A stretch of 64,000 bases of DNA from Owenia fusiformis (lineage: Eukaryota; Annelida; Polychaeta; Sabellida; Oweniidae): the NCBI GenBank assembly GCA_903813345.2, contig CAIIXF020000005.1:20463375-20527374 (forward strand), given 5' to 3'. How positions within the stretch are numbered: the first letter of the stretch is position 1; every line of letters begins with the position of its first letter. Positions 11,196-22,506 of the stretch are shown here, piece after piece. The position numbers and the translations under genes were made by a program. The notes below the pieces were generated by a model. The model had not been told where the DNA came from. It saw nothing but the letters and a program-made list of their open reading frames with translations, and searched no databases.

Positions 11196-13049
11196 CATAC
11201 TCGAGTCTCTAGCTTACAGCTAGATGTAACTTCATTGATTTCGTATGTAATTTAGAAAAAGTATCACACGCAACTAGAAGTCCTATTTAATAATTCTTAT
11301 AAATATTTATAAGAATATTAATCATATTTAAGTTGAAGTGTTGCTTGTCTGGATCAAGATCAAGATATTTCAAAATTTCTTTTCGGAAAGAACCTCAAAC
11401 ACAACAGATCCGCCATTTATACAGCTCACTCAGCAGAAAAATGGAGGCCATTTTGAAATGAAATTCCACTTCACTAAATTAAAATATATATATAACAATC
11501 GATTGGAACCGTGACATAAGCTGATATTCTGCAAATGTGTACATAAAGGTATGTTTCATATAACTGTGCCATAACAACTGTGCGTGTGTCAGCATGATTT
11601 ACAAATATTGAATATCAGGGTGGCGGTAAACAATGACTCAAACCCGGAATATAGAGAAGGCTTAAGGACCTAAGTAACCTGTGACTTACTCGAGTCTCTA
11701 GCCAAATTACTTGGCTAGAAGACATGGCATGTGGACCACCATGCACTAGTGAATTAAACGTTGATTCTGGAGTAAGATTTTTTTAAATGTTATTCTAAAA
11801 ATGGTATTGAGAATATTTCATATTTCAACATATATAGCGTAAAAAGCAATAAAACTTGATGATAGCGTAAGGCCACACTGGCCGAAGAATAGCTGTGATG
11901 TCCCTAGTCCTAGGAAAGGCTAACATCATGGAATGGGAACAGAGTCAGCACTATCAATGGTAGACTACCTTTAGTAATATAAGAAAAAAGTTCGCTTATA
12001 TTACTAAAGGTTCCATTGATAGTGCTGACTATGGATGGGAAGGTGCAAAATGCAAATAATCTTACTGCACTCTTCGTAAGTATTCCATGCCAGACGTTGG
12101 GGGAATATCCAAGTCAAACTCTTCATCATCACCTGCCACTGGTAATACTGCATCTTGTAGCCCCTCACTATCACTAAGCATTGTAAAGTGTCCAAATTAA
12201 TAAAAGTAAAAGAATTATTTTCTTGACGAAACCTATGTATGTGTTACTGAGTAGGCCGCTATAGCCAACCATTATCACTAGACGAAAAACAGTTTTCAAT
12301 GGAACAGTTTTCATTCGAAGTTTTATTAGCATAGTTATGGATTCAATTAAAAGGATATCTGTGAAAGAACGTTAATTTCGTTATTAATTGTCAATAGTTT
12401 AGGTTTGCATATATTATTTCAGTGAAAATGATATCCCCGGGTAGTGAGTCATACCTGTCCGTTAGATGGCGTTGAATTAAATTGAGTCATTACAAAAGTA
12501 GGTCAAATGAGAAGGTAGAAAACACCTGTTAATTCTAGGTTAAATGCGTTCATTACAAGGTAAGAGCTCACGTTCTATTTTCCTCATTGTACCTGATTAT
12601 ATAAAGTTCAGATCTTTTCAATACTATTGATTATAAATGAGTATTTGATGAAGAAATGCAACTTTTAAAACAACTAGGTTTCATCCGTTGAATAAAAAAT
12701 GGCGGCCATTTTTATCTAATATTTGAGGTCATTCGATTTTATCAATGGAGAACTTTATAATCCTTTGATAATACGTAAACGGATGCTATTATATTCATGT
12801 ATTTTTATAAACAAGAACAATGCCACACTAATTTACCTCGATTAGGCTAGAGTACCATAGATTATTAGCAACATCTGAAATACAAATTCATTTCCTGATT
12901 GCTGATTCCTCATCCAAATCATTACAAATATACATGTTGATAATTTATTATGACTATAGCATATTACCAGATGTTAGGCTTCATATTTTGATCATTGTTT
13001 CCAGTAGATAATTACTCAGATGTCAGGTTCGCTGGTTGTTCAAGTGCTC
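11196..13049. other. Intergenic DNA, mostly unrecognised
   Basis: AT-rich with no supported gene. Minor structures: a 24-bp palindrome (ATTCTTATAAATATTTATAAGAAT, split here as ATTCTTATAAAT / ATTTATAAGAAT) at about 11296, and a direct repeat 'TACTCGAGTCTCTAGC' at about 11199 and 11691. Confidence 0.5.
11944..12030. repeat. Hairpin with ~40-bp arms
   Basis: 'GTCAGCACTATCAATGG' plus 'CCTTTAGTAATATAAG' is followed after about 10 bases by the inverted sequence 'CTTATATTACTAAAGG' and 'CCATTGATAGTGCTGAC'. The loop is AAAAAAGTTCG. The left arm has a short insertion relative to the right. Confidence 0.75.
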
Positions 13050-13740
13050 ACCATAAATAAATGACACCTGGATTTTCTATCACCATTTCCAGACCATGGT
13101 GATTTGAGACTTCATACTTTCTAATAATGTCTAGATACACATCCCTTCAGTTCAGTATATTAAACATTTTGTAGACTCTCATCCTAGTCTATATCCAATA
13201 AACTGAATTTCAAAAAAATTTCAGACTAAAGTCCATTTCACTGCTTCAGTGCGTCAGTAGAACGGCAAAAATAAGAAATTGGGAGACCATTGTGCAATAA
13301 TATATGGAAAAGTATATTCATAATATACATGAATGACATTTGTATATATCAGATTTTTTAGTTTTTTGTGCAATAAGCCTGTGCCGTCTTGTAATTTGAA
13401 GAATTTCAGGCATGTTAATCTTATTGAAAATAACATGGCAGAGAAGCATCCAAATATAAGAGGCCACACACTTTCTAAGCCAAACTAGAAGCAATCCAAG
13501 ATATACAAATGTCATTCATGTTCAATAGGAATATATTTTTCCATATATTATTGCAAAATGATATTTTGATTTCTTATTTTATAGCTTTTACTGACGCACT
13601 TTAACAGTGAAATGGACTCTAGAGAATATAGAGAACTCTCATCCACTGATGTAGCCTCTTGGAAATTCTCTTCTTTTTAACATGGGAAATCCTCACGTTA
13701 GCAAATCCAGGTGTCATTGATTTTTTATTTATGGTGAGCA
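13050..13740. mobile_element. Palindromic element related to the 1-1622 family
   Basis: 'TGAGCACTTGAACAACC'-side ends around 13050 (GCTCACCATAAATAAATGACACC) pair with 'GGTGTCATTGATTTTTTATTTATGGTGAGC' near 13711. Inner arms 13225-13345 and 13500-13615 are imperfect inverted copies sharing AATGACATTTGTATAT and GTCCATTTCACTG. The segment containing 'CATGGCAGAGAAGCATC' (13435) also occurs at about 1331, which ties it to the first element in the window. Confidence 0.65.
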
Positions 13741-14989
13741 GTGTGGTAAGATCCATTAAGGTAGAGTCTATTTCGTGGCCTGACTTAGTCGGTAGAACTT
13801 GAAAAATAAGATTTACCTGGAGATTACTCTCTGTTAAGCATGATAAAAGGCAAGAAGTTTAGTTAGAAATAAAAGAGTTATCTAATGAATGGGACCCTTA
13901 CATGGCTCCTAAAAGGTAGAAGACACTAAATGGTGTAACACTATAAGCTGAATTTTGTCCACATAGAGCATGTGCACAATACTAAAGACATGTAAAATTG
14001 AACTGTCAAAATAATAGAAATTACTCACCAGCTCGCCTCTACCGGAAGTTATGATACGTTATGGTGTAACTACGGTAATTAATTTTAAAATATTGAAAAA
14101 ATCAACAACATTCAATTTCTAGGGTGTACAACCATTTTCGAGCGAATTTGCCGATATAATAACAATATTTTTGAGTTCCCCTAGGCTATATATAAACTTC
14201 ATCAATACACAGTTTATTCAACATAGGTTTTGCTTCTCGATTTTTAAATATCACTATGCAAAGACAGGGACTAATTTTAGGTAAAATCATTGCTTCACCA
14301 ATGAAAATAAAAGGGAACGTTAGCTCACAAAATAAATAAATCCATTACAATGTTAAGTATATGATTTGAAAGATTGTCTTGATTATATGTGTGATCGATT
14401 GATGCATAAACAAACATATTCATTTCAACTTGCAGACCTCCATTCTGGCTCATGTATAGGCCTAAGACGCCATATTGCCTTATGTATTGTACTGCCCATG
14501 CGTGCATACTTAATGCGTGACGTCACATCGACAGAGATCAGCGATCAAGTTTGACTAAAAAATTAAAAGATCCACACTAACAGCACAAAAATGATATCAA
14601 TGATCGCCTATTTCATATCAAATAAGTGTAGGATGTAAGGTTTAACATTTTTCATGTTATTTAGTATTTACAGAAGCAGAGCTTGTAAAGAAACCAAGTT
14701 TTAAATTCCGATTTTGACTGTTGACAAAAATAAAGAAAAGAGAGAAAGAGGCGACTTGTTAGAAACAATGACATGAAATTGTGATTATTGTGGGTTTTAT
14801 TTTTTGAGAGTTCATCAAATACACTCATGTGTATTAATTTAAATATGTATTGTAATACCTCTCAGTTCTACCAAGGATTATAAAAACTGATCGAAATGGC
14901 TTCGTTTTTAAAGTATAAAAAACACTACCCTACCCGGAAGTAGTATAACATGTATATTGAAACCATGTGTAAACTGTAAATGGGGTCAA

Positions 14990-15093
14990 CCCAGTTGTCC
15001 GAAACCCAGTTGTCCGAAACCCAGTTGTCCGAAACCCAGTTGTCCGAAACCCTTCTCCGAAACCCAGTTCTCCGAAACCCAGTTCTCCGAAAA
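14990..15093 (-). repeat. 15-bp minisatellite, left copy
   Basis: About seven copies of CCCAGTTGTCCGAAA and variants (CCCAGTTCTCCGAAA, one shortened CCCTTCTCCGAAA). It forms the left terminus of the 4.07-kb element and is inverted relative to 18892-19041. Confidence 0.95.
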
Positions 15094-16160
15094 TTAAAAA
15101 ATTAAATGTCTTAGTAACGAATCTTGTCGCAACTTCGCGAATCAGGACAGCATTGGTATCACGTTGACATTGGTTAGCCCGGTCAATAATGGGTCCGAAA
15201 GTTCACGATCATATATATATTCTTGCTAGATTCTCGGCACATAGACTTATATGGACATTCTACAAATTTTGAACCGCATTGTCCAGCACGAATCGCACTC
15301 CTTCTTGGTGAAAATTCAAGACTGCCGCCAACATTTTAGACAATTATCACAGTCGAAGAGAATATTCTGGCGAAAGGAATATCTATCTCATTAGAATAAC
15401 GTATGGACGTCCGTGACAATTATATATATTCATTTGATAATTTTTTTCATTCCCTTTTCTCAATAAAATATGGTTAATTATGTTTTCCAATATCAATTGA
15501 TAATATTTCTACCCTGAAAAATATCTAAAAAGAAGATTTTGGTTGTTCAGTACCACCCATTGATTTCGTCCAAATTTTCGATAAATTAATAAAATATGCT
15601 CATTTCGTATAACTTATATATGTGGCATATATACATATCAGATGTCTATCCTTTTTTCATCATAATATAAGAGGTTTGTATGTTTTAGTAGAAACGTATT
15701 CCTTTCCAAACATTTAGATTTAAGAATTTCTCCCATTGGTGATATTGTTCAAAATCAAAACTGTGTTTTGCGATATATTGAACTGTTGAAGTAAGTGTGT
15801 AATAGTTTGTAGTAGAGCCAAGATTTGATCTGTATCATGTACGTACCCTGCATAAAAAAATTCGTTTTTAGTGTGCCATAGATGTCAACCATTAACTATT
15901 GCAGAATCAAAAAAAGTTTTGTGAAAAATTAGGATAATGTTTCAAAAGTTATACACCGGACAATAAATAACTATACTCAATGCAGACAGGGAGTTTTAAT
16001 TGCCCCAAAACTGAGTATCATAATGCATTTGTATCTCTTTAGTATCTTGCATGACTCGTTCATATGAATTCTTTATTTCTACCTCGTTCCTTATACGTTC
16101 TGAGACAGTTCAACCTTTGCCCCATGTCCTGTTCGTCGTTAGTATGTTGTCACTCGATAC
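15094..16160. other. Interior of the nested element, unrecognised
   Basis: AT-rich with no supported coding frame. Nothing recognised beyond short AT tracts. Confidence 0.5.
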
Positions 16161-16164
16161 GCGG

Positions 16165-16512
16165 TCACGCGGTCCTAACTTCGACCGTTAATTTTTGACC
16201 TACCGGATATTTGAAAATCAATTACGAGTCTCATACTGCACCGTTTTTCTTCAAACTTGTTCCATTCAAAGCATGACAAAAATCTCTTTCTGATGGTACG
16301 TTATTATCTTAAACAGAGTTCCTACTTCCAGCCAAAACGCTGCTAGAACGAGGGACTCTTTACAATAAAGTAATGCACTGACAGAAGTGCAATTTTGTTT
16401 TGCTTTTATATAATGGAAGAAAAACGGTGCAGTATGAGACTCGCAATCCTTGATTTTCAAGCATCTGGTAGGTCAAAAATTCCAATTAACGGTCGAAGAC
16501 CGCGTGATTGCA
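16165..16512. mobile_element. Foldback MITE (~350 bp)
   Basis: 16165-16255 and 16409-16512 are imperfect inverted copies sharing GCGGTC, CGACCGTTAAT, TTTTTGACCTACC and GTCTCATACTGCACCG. The interior is non-coding. Confidence 0.8.
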
Positions 16513-16870
16513 GAAAGTCAGAGACAGCACTCCTTTTTTCTTTTTAAATCATGTATATATTTCTTATTTTATAACTGTGTATACATCAGGTCATTTTACA
16601 ATATTGCAATATTTTTTTTAAATAGATACAATTGCAATTATTTAAAACATTATTACAATAGTTTACAAATATAATGTAACATAAGTTGTTTAACCATTCA
16701 TCAAAATAAGTATACTTAGTGTCTTGTACCTTATAGCCAAAGACAAGAGTTTTATACTTTTTCAAGCTTAATTCAATTTTAAAATCATCTTAAATATAAT
16801 TTTCAAGTGGGTCTATTACATTAGTAGGCCTACTCTATGATATTGAAAGAACAAATGTTTATAGTATTCT

Positions 16871-17085
16871 CAGGCCCGTAGCCAGGGGGGGGGGGGGTTG
16901 GCAGGGTTCGGGCTAACCCCCCCCCCCCTGGCCAAAAATTCTTTCAAAATCATGCAGTTTTTCACCATTTTTAGCACTTTTCAAGTGATTTTGACCATAT
17001 TTGGGCCTAAATTGTCAAATGTGAACCCCCCTGCGAATTTTTGAAAACTGAACCCCCCCCTTGGAAAATCCTGGCTACGGGCCTG
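16871..17085. mobile_element. MITE with ends CAGGCCCGTAGCCAGG, 5-bp target duplication
   Basis: 215 bp with inverted ends CAGGCCCGTAGCCAGG and CTGGCTACGGGCCTG, flanked by ATTCT at 16866-16870 and 17086-17090. It contains a long G run next to the left end and C runs nearer the right. Comparison with the intact LINE copy near 48850 shows that the element and one ATTCT are extra. Confidence 0.85.
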
Positions 17086-17150
17086 ATTCTACTTGTCTGA
17101 AAATATCACACTTGTCATTAACAATTAGTTTCCATCATGATCTTAGGAGT

Positions 17151-17351
17151 CACTGGCAAACCCAGAAAAAAGCCTAAAAAGGCCCTTTTGGTCAATACTG
17201 GGCCTTTTAAGGCCTTATTTTTCAATTTCAGGCCAAATTTTTAAGAAAACGGTCCTCAAAATTTCAAAATTTTGGCCAACTTTTGGGTTTTAGGGAAGTT
17301 TTTTCTCTGACCTGAATTTGCCCCCCTTGTTTGTTCCCAGATCCGCCCCTG
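17151..17351. mobile_element. MITE with ends CACTGGCAAACCCAG / GATCCGCCCCTG
   Basis: 201 bp inserted in the LINE fragment. The loosely inverted ends (CACTGGC... and reverse-complemented CAGGGGCGGATCTGG) are flanked by GGAGT and GAAGT, a 5-bp duplication with one mismatch. The LINE sequence on both sides matches 48890-48930 once the insert is removed. hAT-like ends are likely. Confidence 0.7.
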
Positions 17352-17742
17352 GAAGTAATTGTTTGCATGGTAGAATGTAATGTAAAAGTTTGTATTTGAA
17401 ATTGGCCACTTTTTATTTTTGGATTGCTTTAAAAGAATCCAAGTATGTTGAAACAGCATTTGACTATTTTGAATTTCACAAAGATTAATTCAAAATGATT
17501 CCAAATATGTTTAGTTGCTATAAGTTCCACCAAGATTGAATATATGTCTCTAGGACTTGCATGTTTATCCAAAAATCTATAATGCTTCAATTTACAGTCA
17601 TAAAACCTTAAACTTACATTTGTATTAACATATATACGTACATCTGCTTGCCTCACTAAATATTTTAACTATATATTGAAATGGCAAAGATTGCTTAACA
17701 GTTATATATTCTGCCATCCGTTTGACCCTAGATTTGAGCTTC

Positions 17743-18891
17743 AGACCCTATATTTAAGGGGTCAGTACCCGGTGTTTGTAACAAATGGCAGGCTGTAACA
17801 ATGTAAATGTTAATGCCTTAATCGTTAATGGATGAAGTGGGATGGGAGGTATCCCACTTATAGAGGTCCATTTAACATTAATGAGTTGGTCTTGGCACTC
17901 TGAAATGTTCCACTTGACATATTTCACTCCAATCCATCTAGCTCTATGAACGAACACTCTTTCATTGGTAAAGGGTGTATTTGAGAGTAAATATCAACTG
18001 AACGATTCCTCCATGGGCTAGTATTTAGCCTAATAAAAACTGTCGAAAGATGAAAATACAGGTGATACAGATCTTCAAATAAACAAAGTTAAATTATGCT
18101 ATTCTCATTGCAAAGTGGCGTTTACATATTAACATACATAGGGGTCTACAATTTTTAAACCAATTTTCTTTATGCCCCATGGGGCTTTTGGAGAGGGAAC
18201 AACATTTTTCCAATGCGTGATGGGCGTTCATAAAAGGGAAATAGTTTTCCCAAGCCAGTGGGCATTTATTTAGTAAAGTTGACGTCGTGTACATCTTTTG
18301 AAACCAAAAATTATTCTTCATTTAGGTACTCTGTTCGAGAAATAGAGATTAAATTCAAAAAGATGAAGTGAGTACATGGCGAAAATGAAACTTCTTGCGA
18401 ATGGGAGAACATCCAATTTGATACGAGGACAGCCTGTCTTCGTTTCCAGTTAATCCCAAGTGATTACGTTTAGAATGTTTTGTTCTTTTACATTTTACGA
18501 TTTGATAAGAGACAGAGACTAAGAAATTAAATGCGACGAAACATTTTGACAACGTAATATGTGTACTGTTTATTCTTAAAGTTTTATGCGTTAACTTATT
18601 TTATCGGTTTCAAAATGTTTCATTTTATTTTGCCTATATAAAATGTATTGAATAAGATAAGATCAACTGTTCCGTAATATATATTGTGTTTTGATGACCT
18701 TTTTTAGAATCACAATGTAAAATAAATCCCCCGTTCCTGTCATTCTGGTAACGCCGTGTAATGGATGCAATTCAAAGTGAGAGAGAGATCTATACATCAG
18801 AATGCGTCCATGCCATTAATTTTGCCAAATACATGACATGAAACTGGCTTGAGGTGCGTCCCCCTTTATCTGGTAAATTATGACTAAATTT
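17743..18891. other. Interior of the nested element, unrecognised
   Basis: AT-rich with no supported gene. Short minus-strand ORFs here show no family features. Confidence 0.5.
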
Positions 18892-19041
18892 TTCGGACAA
18901 CTGGGTTTCGGACAACTGGGTTTCGGAGAACTGGGTTTCGGAAAAATGGGTTTCGGAGAACTGGGTTTCGGACAACTGGGTTTCGGACAACTGGGTTTCG
19001 GACAACTGGGTTTCGGACAACTGGGTTTCGGACAACTGGGG
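18892..19041 (+). repeat. 15-bp minisatellite, right copy
   Basis: Ten copies of TTCGGACAACTGGGT with variants (GGAGAACTGGG, GGAAAAATGGG). It is the mirror partner of 14990-15093. Because 15 is a multiple of 3 the array stays open in several frames on both strands; those ORFs are artefacts. Confidence 0.95.
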
Positions 19042-19938
19042 TGCACCCACTGTAAATCACGTGAATTGGCTGATGCAATCAGGATGTGACTAGTACAAAG
19101 TAACTATGATGCAATCAGGATATGACTTGTGCAAAATAATTGGCTTCACCTAGAATTCGCGATCTTTGCTCTTTAGCATAACATGAAGACATGTTTTGTG
19201 TTTAAGTAGCTAGATTCAAATACAAACTAAATGAATAAAACATAAACCAACCATCATTCGTTCCAATCATGGCGAATTTTCAAGGAAATACGTGTAACTG
19301 AATGTAAATCAACCGCGGAGCTCTTCAATTATGAGGTGAGAAAAATGTAAAAATAAAAACAAAAATAAATCTCACAGAATAGAGCTATTTATACGATTCT
19401 AAGTACATTTTAAGTGCTCCATACATTAGTGCAAGTATAAAAGCCATTAACCTCAACTGGGAAGCACTTTCCAACTATTTTTACGGCTTGAATTGTAAGA
19501 AAATGGCACTTATCTCAAAAATGGAAATTTGAAAGAAGCTCAATTTATTGTGAAGATGAAGTTTATATATATCTGTATATGGGGGTGCGAATATATAGTC
19601 ATAGTATGGGCTAATTCGCTTTAAAATGGCGATATATACCTCAGAACTTGTATTTTGTGTTTTTTTCAATATTTTAAAGTTAATTACCGTAGTTACACCA
19701 TAACGTATCATAACTTCCGGAAGAGGCGAGCTGGTAAGTATATTTCAGTTCTTTTGACAGTTCAATTTTACATGTCTTTAGTATTGTGCACATGCTCTAT
19801 GTGGACAAAATTCAGCTTATAGTGTTACATCATTTAGTGTCTTCTACCTTTTAGGAGCTATGTAAGGGTCCCATTCATGAGATAACTCTTTTATTTCTAA
19901 CTAAACTTCTTGCCTTTTATCATGCTTAACAGAGTTTA

Positions 19939-20620
19939 GGAGTCTTACTTACCCTCCAGAGGTTTGAACACACATTTCAATGAAACCCTATCACCTTTGT
20001 TGCGTCAACTATAGAGCATTTAGCACAATATCCAACAGGTAAATTATGGACCGTGAAAATGAATGAATTCCTAGTAAGTTCCGGAAGTTTCAATACGATA
20101 AATTACTGATCATTTGTGAAAATTGAATGTTTGTTATTGATTTTATAATTTACACGTGCGTGTATTCTTCTATACTTTGGTCTCAATTATAAAGCATCAC
20201 GAACAGGTCCTACTGTATTAATAGACTAATACAGCAGACGACCCATTCATACTTTCCATGCAGCATTTCATTCAGACCAATAGTTCAACTATATCATGCA
20301 GTTTTTTCTATCGTAGAACAGACCATCCTCCTCTTCCCTGTCTTATTAAACTCATCTACAAAAGACCGCAAAACATTATTTTCTAATATTTTAATATTTT
20401 TACATCAGACATGGTTGGATGACATGTCACAAAATTAAAGTTCAAGGTCAAAACATTATTTTGTGATAGGGGCAACGCCGTCCCGGAAGTAAACACGAGG
20501 AAAATGGAAAAGTCCAAATTTCAATCAAGTACTGTGCTTATGCTTCATCATGAACAAAACAAAGCTGATATGGTTTCATTGAAATGGGTGTTCTAACCTC
20601 TAGAGGGTATGTAAGACTCC
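19939..20620. mobile_element. Foldback MITE inserted in the right arm, TA target
   Basis: 682 bp with ends GGAGTCTTACTTACCCTC and reverse-complemented GGAGTCTTACATACCCTC, each next to TA (19937-19938, 20621-20622). The uninterrupted left arm of the outer element (near 13820) shows the empty site. Confidence 0.8.
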
Positions 20621-20672
20621 TAATCTTCAGGTAAATCTTATTTTTCAAGTTCTACCGATGCAGCCAGGCCAC

Positions 20673-21320
20673 TAGTGGTTGGAAGACTGACTCGTGTACT
20701 CGAGTTTTACTCTCATTTGTCCTAAAAATCAATTGATCGAGTTGAAAACTTGAACTCGCGATTTGAAATGTTTACCAATTATTCACTCGTTTTCACCTTA
20801 CCTTGACTCGCGATTCGTCTCTCCTATTCGCAATTTCCATGCTTATAGTTGTAATGTTCTGCTTATAATCTGTATAGAAAACAACTTATTTTCTATTTAA
20901 TGCCATGTGCGGAAGACAAACATACTCGGATTTTATTCTGCGTTCGTTATTTTTTAAAAAGTTTCATTTCCGGTTTGATGCATTCTGGGAATATCCAACA
21001 GCCGGGAATTTTAAAACATTTGTCTACCGCGGTGCATCCTGGAACTTTCTGGATTGACGAAGTTTGTTTTCACTATTTATTCTGTAAGTTTTACTATCTA
21101 TAGGGGACTAGGGGTGAACTTTAGCGATCTATAGGGATGTGCAATACGATTTAGACAATAAAAAGTATAGAGGCACTTGAAAGACTTGATCAAATTGATG
21201 AATTCTGCCGCTACTTCGGAAACTGAAACCGGAAGTAACTCAACTAAGTCAAATCGCGATTATAATCGTGGTTTTTCATGGCCCACTCGAGTGGAGATTT
21301 TCAGGCGAGTCCGACCACTA
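20673..21320. mobile_element. hAT-type MITE with 8-bp target duplication
   Basis: 648 bp beginning TAGTGGTTGGA and ending TCCGACCACTA, flanked by CAGGCCAC at 20665-20672 and 21321-21328. The 8-bp duplication and short TAGTGG ends fit the hAT superfamily. The matching left arm of the outer element has a single CAGGCCAC equivalent (near 13775), which confirms the insertion. Non-coding. Confidence 0.85.
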
Positions 21321-21341
21321 CAGGCCACGAAATAGACTCTA

Positions 21342-21746
21342 CAGCTGGAAAATAACATTTTGTTAAAAAATTGCTGTACCTGCACATGTTATTATCTGCT
21401 ACACTATAAAGTATGAAGGCATGTGTTAATTTCCTTGCTTTTTTCAGGAAAGTATCATTACATTGTCTTCTTTTAGTAAATCTGGTAAGAGGTCAATGGG
21501 AACTCCAGGAAATTCTGATATTTCACAATTTTTATTTTTCCAAATTTTCTTTCAAAGTTATCAGACAACTCAGGAGTACTATTGACCTCTTTCCAGGTTT
21601 ACTAAAAGTAGACAATGTAATGATACTTTCCTGAAAAAAGCAAGGAAATATACACATGCCTTCATACTTAATTTTGTACCAGAAAATAACATGTGCACTA
21701 ATGTGCAGGTATAGCAATTTTTTACCAAAATGTTACTTTCCACCTG
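21342..21746. mobile_element. Foldback MITE (~405 bp)
   Basis: The ends CAGCTGGAAAATAACATTTT and reverse-complemented CAGGTGGAAAGTAACATTTT are inverted. Inner arms also pair ('GAAAGTATCATTACATTGTC' near 21450 with its inverse near 21625). It abuts the right end of the 7.6-kb nest. Confidence 0.8.
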
Positions 21747-22084
21747 AACCTTAAAGTGGGAGACATTAATAAACCTCAACTGTCAAACATCAATATTTTT
21801 GATGTAAAAGATTGCGCTTTTGTAGTTTTAATTAATAATATGAAGGATATTCTGTGTTCACTGTGACTAGGGATTACTCACTTCCAGAGCCATGTTAGAT
21901 TTTAAACTTATGGCTCTCCTACTGCGCTCTGGACAGCTGAGGAAGAGTCACCTTTAAAACATGAATTAATGTGATCAGCGGCTTACTTTTGGTCTTGTAA
22001 CTGTGTCCTTCATCATTGGCATATATCTCGACTATCTGTGCAAGAGTACCTCTTTGTCAATCAAGACTTGTAATTGTTTGTCAA

Positions 22085-22378
22085 GTGAATTTTTTTCTGC
22101 CTAATTCCAATATGGCGGTTTTTGCTTGGAAATTAAAGTAAATATCCGGAGGCATTTCCGATATTTCCATTAAAAGACAATTTTATATTTTCTTCTTTAT
22201 GCTAATTGGTTCGATCTTAACTTCTATTTGGCGCAGCGACTGCAGTAAGCGTATTTAATGAAGTCTATAGCTTTTATTATATCAAAATCCACATTGTCAT
22301 TTGGAAAACCTCCCTAAGATTTACGTAAATATCTGAGCAAGAACTGCCATATTGGAATTGGGCAGAAAAAACATTCAC
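22085..22378. mobile_element. Foldback MITE just upstream of the adhesion gene
   Basis: 294 bp with inverted ends: GTGAAT, TTTTTTCTGCC and AATTCCAATATGGC on the left, and GCCATATTGGAATT, GGCAGAAAAAA and CATTCAC on the right. It ends 76 bp before the initiator ATG at 22455, so it probably lies in the 5' UTR, the first intron or the promoter. Confidence 0.8.
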
Positions 22379-22454
22379 ATTTGATTGCAGATGTTTTTGT
22401 TAATTACAGGTATATGGTAACTGTTTGAGGTGAAAGTTGCAGCAAACTGCAACC

Positions 22455-22506
22455 ATGTTGAAAGTAGTCATATTATTATTAGCTTGTCTAGCAAACACAT
22501 ATTCAA
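22455..22506 (+). CDS. Exon 1: initiator Met and signal peptide
   Basis: Encodes MLKVVILLLACLANTYS, a short basic N-terminus plus hydrophobic core typical of a secretory signal. The ATG has A at -3. Donor GTAAGT; ends in phase 1. Further non-coding 5' exons may exist; possible acceptors end at 22410 and 22440. Confidence 0.85.

Larger units (their letters stand above)
16540..17742 (-). pseudogene. 5'-truncated L1-like LINE fragment, second copy
   Basis: Colinear with 48549-49300 of the larger LINE, in the same orientation, from its A-rich 3' tail to a break at about 17742. The minus-strand frame around 17656-17440 encodes 'YVNTNVSLRFYDCKLKHYRF' and 'DKHASPRDIYSIL', nearly the same as the larger copy, and is then frameshifted. 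Two MITEs interrupt it (16871-17085 and 17151-17351). It lacks the mariner insert of the larger copy, so it shows the empty site there. Confidence 0.85.
14982..19048. mobile_element. 4.07-kb element with minisatellite ends and 9-bp target duplication
   Basis: ACTGTAAAT occurs directly repeated at 14973-14981 and 19049-19057. Between them the ends are inverted: left GGGGTCAACCCAGTTGTCCG, right reverse-complemented GGGTGCACCCCAGTTGTCCG. Each end runs straight into an array of the same 15-bp unit in opposite orientation. A 9-bp duplication is typical of Mutator-like elements, but no MULE transposase frame can be seen. The interior holds unassigned AT-rich DNA, a foldback element (16165-16512) and a LINE fragment with two MITEs, so it is non-autonomous and has accumulated later insertions. 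Confidence 0.75.
13764..21339. mobile_element. Large inverted-repeat element, 7.6 kb, with nested insertions
   Basis: The left arm starts GAGTCTATTTCGTGGCCTG and the right arm ends with the reverse complement, each next to TA (13762-13763 and 21340-21341). Inside, 13800-14105 is the reverse complement of 19660-19945 plus 20623-20672; both carry 'TTCCGG', 'GAGGCGAGCTGG' and 'CATAACGTATCATAACTTCC'. Similarity continues more weakly through about 14260 and 19540. The right arm is interrupted by two later elements (19939-20620 and 20673-21320), and the centre by the 14982-19048 element. No transposase was recognised. A TA target would fit a Tc1/mariner-type mechanism, but the duplication is only 2 bp. 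Confidence 0.7.

Noticed and set aside
18790-19089. Repetitive ORFs on both strands (SETQL / FGQLG / RNPVV repeats)
   Set aside because: These are translations of the 15-bp minisatellite at a transposon end.
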